Positions 61,452 to 64,000 of a stretch of 64,000 bases of DNA are shown here, in pieces. Numbering within the stretch: position 1 is the stretch's first letter; every line of letters starts with the position of its first letter. This DNA comes from JAPOUP01 sp965203605 (GTDB taxonomy: Bacteria > Pseudomonadota > Alphaproteobacteria > Rhodobacterales > Rhodobacteraceae): the NCBI GenBank assembly GCA_965203605.1, contig OZ241902.1, positions 4,774,001 to 4,838,000 on the forward strand, given 5' to 3'. The translations under genes were made by a program, and so were the position numbers. The notes under the pieces are model-generated. The model saw nothing but the letters and a program-made list of their open reading frames with translations, searched no databases and was not told where the DNA came from.

Positions 61452-62956
61452 GAGCCTCTTGCACAATTACTGCGGTTCGGGCAGCCGCGGCAAGCCTTTC
61501 GGTTCCGCCAGGGTCGCGGCACCGGATCCGGTGGGTGCCCGGGGCGTCTGCACGGCCCGAGGTGTGGCGGAATGCCGCAGTTGGTGGCCCGACGGGCGCC
61601 GTCCGCGCATGGCTGGCCGCGCCGTCCCCTCCGGGGCGGCGTCCGTGGCGGACGGAGATGCCGGAACCGGCGGTGTCAGATGGTGAGCCGCATCAGCTGC
61701 TCCACCGTCAGGGCCAGCACGCCGAAGAACAGGTGGCAGGCCACCCTGGCGTGCCCACGGACGCGGACGTGCCGGGCGCCGTACGAGTCCTTCAGGGCGG
61801 AGTTCACCCGCTCCACGCTGGAGCGTTGCCGGTAACGGACGCGGTCGTGGCGTATGTGGCCCGCTTTCCGCTGCGCCAGCGCCTCTTTCCTGAGGCGCTC
61901 CTTCAGCGCCGCGTCGCGTCGCGGGTTGGTGTCGGTGATCGCCACGCGCCCCGTCAGGTAGGCGTGGAACCCGATCTCCAGCGAGTCGTAGGCCGCGTCC
62001 ATGAGCTCGTAACAGTGGTCCACCCGCAGCGCCGTCATCCTCGAAAGAGGGATCGCGGCCTGGCTGTCGTGCAGCGACGCGGAGGTCAGGATGCAGCTGA
62101 CGGGGACGTCACCGTCGGCGGCGTCGATATGCGGTCTGTACCCCCGCCAGCTTTCTTTGTACCCCTTGGCGTTGCGTTTCGTCCCGGTGTCGCAGGCCTT
62201 CGGCAGCTCGCCGGCCATCTCCGCGGCGGTCATCCCGTCCGGCGGCTGCCGCTCCAGCCGGGTCGGCTCCTTCGGCACCTCCTCCCCCTTTTTCGGGCGT
62301 CCGCGCTTTCGCTTCGGTTTTTCCTGCGGCTTCGGCCTCGGCGCCGGCCTCTCCCGCCCGACGATCGCCGTGGAGTCCCTGGAGATGTGGCCCACGACCG
62401 AGCCGGCATACGCGGAGCGGACCAGCGCCTCGTGCATCCGCTCCGGCAGACGGGTCTCCGCGAACCAGGCGAAGGCGCGGGAGAACGTCGATTCACTGGG
62501 AACCTCCGACACGCGGGACCAGCCGCACAGGCGCCGCAGCGTCGGGTCGTACAGCAGCCGGTCGACCAGCACCACCGTGGTCGGCATGTCCCACACCGCC
62601 TTCGCGACGAAGGCCCGCGCCAGCGCCCTGCGGTCGGCGGGCGGGTTGCCGACGCCCCGGTGGCTGTAGTGGACGTGCCTTTCCACCTCCACCAGGTCCA
62701 GGACGGCGATGAACCTGCCGTGCCTCACGCCCAGCGGGCCGACCTCCCCGGCGAGGGACGGGAAAAGTTCCCCTTGAAACCGCTGCCAGGCATCTGATAT
62801 GGATGATCGCAGGGACATGGAGCCGTCTCCCCGTATGTTGTGGCTGTAACACCCGCTCCATACCAGAGGGACGGCTCCATATCCAGGCCCCCGATCAGAA
62901 AAAAGCGCCCGTTTCCGAAAAAAAACCGCCTGATCGGGGAGTTCTGCAAGAGGCTC
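61452..62956 (-). mobile_element. IS1182-family element, intact
   Basis: A 1505-bp element with a perfect 12-bp inverted repeat GAGCCTCTTGCA (61452-61463; complement 62945-62956) and a 5-bp direct repeat ATTTG on each side (61447-61451, 62957-62961). It is inserted in the right terminal repeat of the IS630 relict. Its transposase gene is open, so the element may be active. Confidence 0.88.
61676..62818 (-). CDS. IS1182/IS5-type transposase
   Basis: A 380-residue DDE transposase with no internal stop. N-terminal DUF772-like part: VEVERHVHYSHRGVGNPPAD, RLCGWSRVSEVPSESTFSRAFAWFAE. Catalytic residues are in HISRDSTAIVGRERP (first D), DHCYELMDAAYDSLEI (second D) and RSSVERVNSALKDSYGARHV (E). A lysine-rich linker (KPKRKRGRPKKGEE) lies between. 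The start at 62818 is the family start (MSLRSSISDAWQRF); a much longer frame upstream runs outside the element and is not used. GC-rich, but coding integrity is kept, in contrast to the IS630 gene it sits in. Confidence 0.9.
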   Translation of the reverse strand: MSLRSSISDAWQRFQGELFPSLAGEVGPLGVRHGRFIAVLDLVEVERHVHYSHRGVGNPPADRRALARAFVAKAVWDMPTTVVLVDRLLYDPTLRRLCGWSRVSEVPSESTFSRAFAWFAETRLPERMHEALVRSAYAGSVVGHISRDSTAIVGRERPAPRPKPQEKPKRKRGRPKKGEEVPKEPTRLERQPPDGMTAAEMAGELPKACDTGTKRNAKGYKESWRGYRPHIDAADGDVPVSCILTSASLHDSQAAIPLSRMTALRVDHCYELMDAAYDSLEIGFHAYLTGRVAITDTNPRRDAALKERLRKEALAQRKAGHIRHDRVRYRQRSSVERVNSALKDSYGARHVRVRGHARVACHLFFGVLALTVEQLMRLTI

Positions 62957-62970
62957 ATTTGGTTTGGTAT

Positions 62971-63308
62971 TATACATTGCTGGCGGCGCGGATATGTCCG
63001 GGGCCTCTCCGTCGCGGAAAATGCGGAATTTACGTATTTTCCGAAATGTCGGCATAGCCGGCGGCAAACATAATGAGTCGCATGCATATGATCCGGATAT
63101 CGCGGGAAACGCCCGTGGAGGGCCACAAAGCGGTTTCCGGGGTAAGAAGAGGGCGCGGAAACGGGGTTCCGGGCCTTCCGGACGGCCTTGCGCCGCGTCC
63201 GCGGCGGTTCTATGCTGGTCTGCATGAGCGAATCTGGAGGAGCGCATGAACACGCACGTCGAGGCATTCAGCGCTGCCGGCTGGACGTGATCGAGGGCGG
63301 CAGTGCCG
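62971..63308. other. upstream region of small envelope genes
   Basis: About 340 bases after the IS630 end. A strong ribosome site (GGAGGAG) precedes an ATG at 63246 that opens only 12 codons; this may be a leader peptide or the remnant of a gene. No other feature is supportable. Confidence 0.4.
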
Positions 63309-63557
63309 ATGACTGACGTACCCTTCGACACCATGGCCGCCGTGCGCAGGCTCGAGGCCGGGGGCTTCAGCTCCGAGCAGGCCGAGGCGGTCACGCAGAC
63401 CGTCCGCGACGGCGTCACCGGCGGGGTGGCGACGAAAGCCGACATCGCGCGGCTGGAATCCGAGCTCAAGTGGATCAAGCTGACCGGCGCCGCCGTCCTG
63501 GCGGTGCTCGTCCTGCCGTGGCTGGCCGAACTGGTCTCCGCGAACATTCCGGGGTGA
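63309..63557 (+). CDS. DUF1640-like membrane-anchored coiled coil
   Basis: An 82-residue protein: MTDVPFDTMAAVRRLEAGGF, SSEQAEAVTQTVRDGV, TKADIARLESELKWIKL (short coiled coil), then a single C-terminal membrane helix TGAAVLAVLVLPWLAELVSA. This matches small DUF1640/CCDC90-type proteins, often seen near mobile DNA or toxin-antitoxin loci; the function is unknown. The ATG at 63309 is preferred over 63303 by family alignment. Sequence is undamaged. Confidence 0.75.
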   Translation: MTDVPFDTMAAVRRLEAGGFSSEQAEAVTQTVRDGVTGGVATKADIARLESELKWIKLTGAAVLAVLVLPWLAELVSANIPG

Positions 63558-63684
63558 CATCCAGTAGCACGGTTCCGAAAAGGATGGGGCATGGGGGCCG
63601 GTCCGGCGGTGCCTTCATGCAGATGGATTTGCGTAAGACTGTGGTTTATGCCGTGCCTTTATCTGGGCATACGGGACAGGCAGC

Positions 63685-63837
63685 ATGGACGATCCCCTGG
63701 TCAAGGCCGCTGCGATCCTGGCGGCGGCCATCATATGCTGCGTGGCTCTGTGGGTGTATTTCTCCCCCTACCATTCGTGCGTAAGGGACGGATCAAGTGA
63801 ATGGAGATGTGCACTGGCCATCGGTGGACATCCCTAG
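63685..63837 (+). CDS. small single-pass membrane protein
   Basis: A 50-residue protein: MDDPLVKAAAILAAAIICCV, LWVYFSPYHSCVRDG, then SSEWRCALAIGGHP and a TAG. One hydrophobic helix (about residues 7-26) followed by a short polar tail with two cysteines in S-C-V-R and R-C-A. GGGACAGG lies just upstream of the ATG. I recall similar short proteins from alphaproteobacteria but know no function. Confidence 0.6.
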   Translation: MDDPLVKAAAILAAAIICCVALWVYFSPYHSCVRDGSSEWRCALAIGGHP

Positions 63838-64000
63838 TGAGGGTGGGGCTCGGGTTTCCGGGCGCGCGGGCCGTTCAGGCTCCATCGGAAGGTTTGTTCG
63901 TAGGATTACCCTAAGCCGGATCAACAAAGCCTGACCTGTCTCAAGATGCCTTGCCCAGGTTTCCTCACCCGGTGTTGCGCTCTTCCCATATGTCCAGTTC
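63838..64000. other. window end, nothing recognised
   Basis: No gene start, hairpin or repeat is clear in the last 163 bases. Confidence 0.4.

Larger units (their letters stand above)
60361..62970 (+). mobile_element. IS630-family relict interrupted by IS1182
   Basis: Ends carry a perfect 14-bp inverted repeat, ATACCAAACCAAAT at 60361-60374 and its complement at 62957-62970, with AT-rich flanks (ATTAT on both sides) as expected for a TA-targeting element. The right end is split by the IS1182 element at 61452-62956. Without that insertion the element would be about 1.1 kb, normal for IS630. Confidence 0.85.

Noticed and set aside
60380..62797. An 805-codon plus-strand open frame
   Set aside because: It runs across the IS630 relict and antisense to the intact IS1182 transposase; composition is Arg/Pro/Gly-rich with no family motif.
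1..64000. CRISPR arrays, rRNA and tRNA genes
   Set aside because: I looked for regularly spaced short repeats, conserved rRNA words and tRNA T-loop patterns on both strands and saw none; a dedicated scan could still find a tRNA I missed.

Overview
The window looks like a chromosomal stretch from an alphaproteobacterium. The plant/alphaproteobacterial-type glutamate-cysteine ligase, the style of the peptide, sugar and tripartite tricarboxylate importers, and the overall codon usage point that way. A host- or sponge-associated, IS-laden relative of the Rhodobacterales or Rhodospirillales is a guess, not something I can show. Most host genes look moderately GC-rich, but several blocks (43.6-45.0, 51.6-53.3, 58.3-61.4 kb) are far more GC-rich and hold shattered transposase genes. 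I saw no rRNA, tRNA or CRISPR array.

Layout. 1-2.2 kb: end of an IS4-type element abutting an unrecognised gene. 2.25-3.6 kb: gshA. 4.6-11.8 kb: a peptide-type ABC importer with two paralogous binding proteins, two permeases and one fused double ATPase. 11.8-21.2 kb: IS4 and IS30 relicts around a nucleotidyltransferase (AbiEii-like) with a small partner, a broken AAA-ATPase/PD-(D/E)XK gene and an intact YhaO-YhaN (SbcD-SbcC-like) pair, together resembling an eroded defence or DNA-repair island. 22.2-23.8 kb: a probably bicovalent flavin oxidase. 24.0-33.3 kb: an IclR regulator and an eight-gene minus-strand operon (peptide-type ABC importer, amidohydrolase, RidA, SelA-like PLP enzyme). 33.5-42.5 kb: a divergent pair of units (GntR/LacI hybrid regulator plus lactonase on minus; sugar-type ABC importer, amidohydrolase and threonine-synthase-like PLP enzyme on plus). 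42.7-45.0 kb: a chimeric ORF carrying a duplicated yhaN tail, then an IS1380 relict. 45.1-50.8 kb: aromatic-ring-type flavin monooxygenase, MBL hydrolase, VOC protein, class IV aminotransferase and an arylsulfotransferase-like gene with an internal TGA. 51.4-57.9 kb: an amidohydrolase split by an IS66 relict, then tctABC. 58.3-64 kb: DDE-transposase relict, decayed HigBA-type toxin-antitoxin, IS630 relict with an intact IS1182 element nested in its right end, and two small envelope genes.

How it works together. The two central operons share one logic: import a ligand, cleave an amide or ring with an amidohydrolase, then eliminate or rearrange with a PLP enzyme. RidA in one operon would clear the reactive enamine/imine, and a lactonase beside the other suggests a lactone or sugar-acid intermediate. 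Each operon has a candidate promoter with an overlapping palindrome. The four ABC binding-protein genes are each followed by a stable hairpin before the first permease. The tct genes plus decarboxylase-type amidohydrolase, flavin monooxygenase and VOC protein suggest use of aromatic acids.

The most unusual signal is that transposase and toxin relicts appear to have decayed towards extreme GC by substitutions that mostly fit A-to-G or T-to-C changes. In one case (IS66) the relict still has a perfect 8-bp target duplication and sits in an otherwise undamaged gene.
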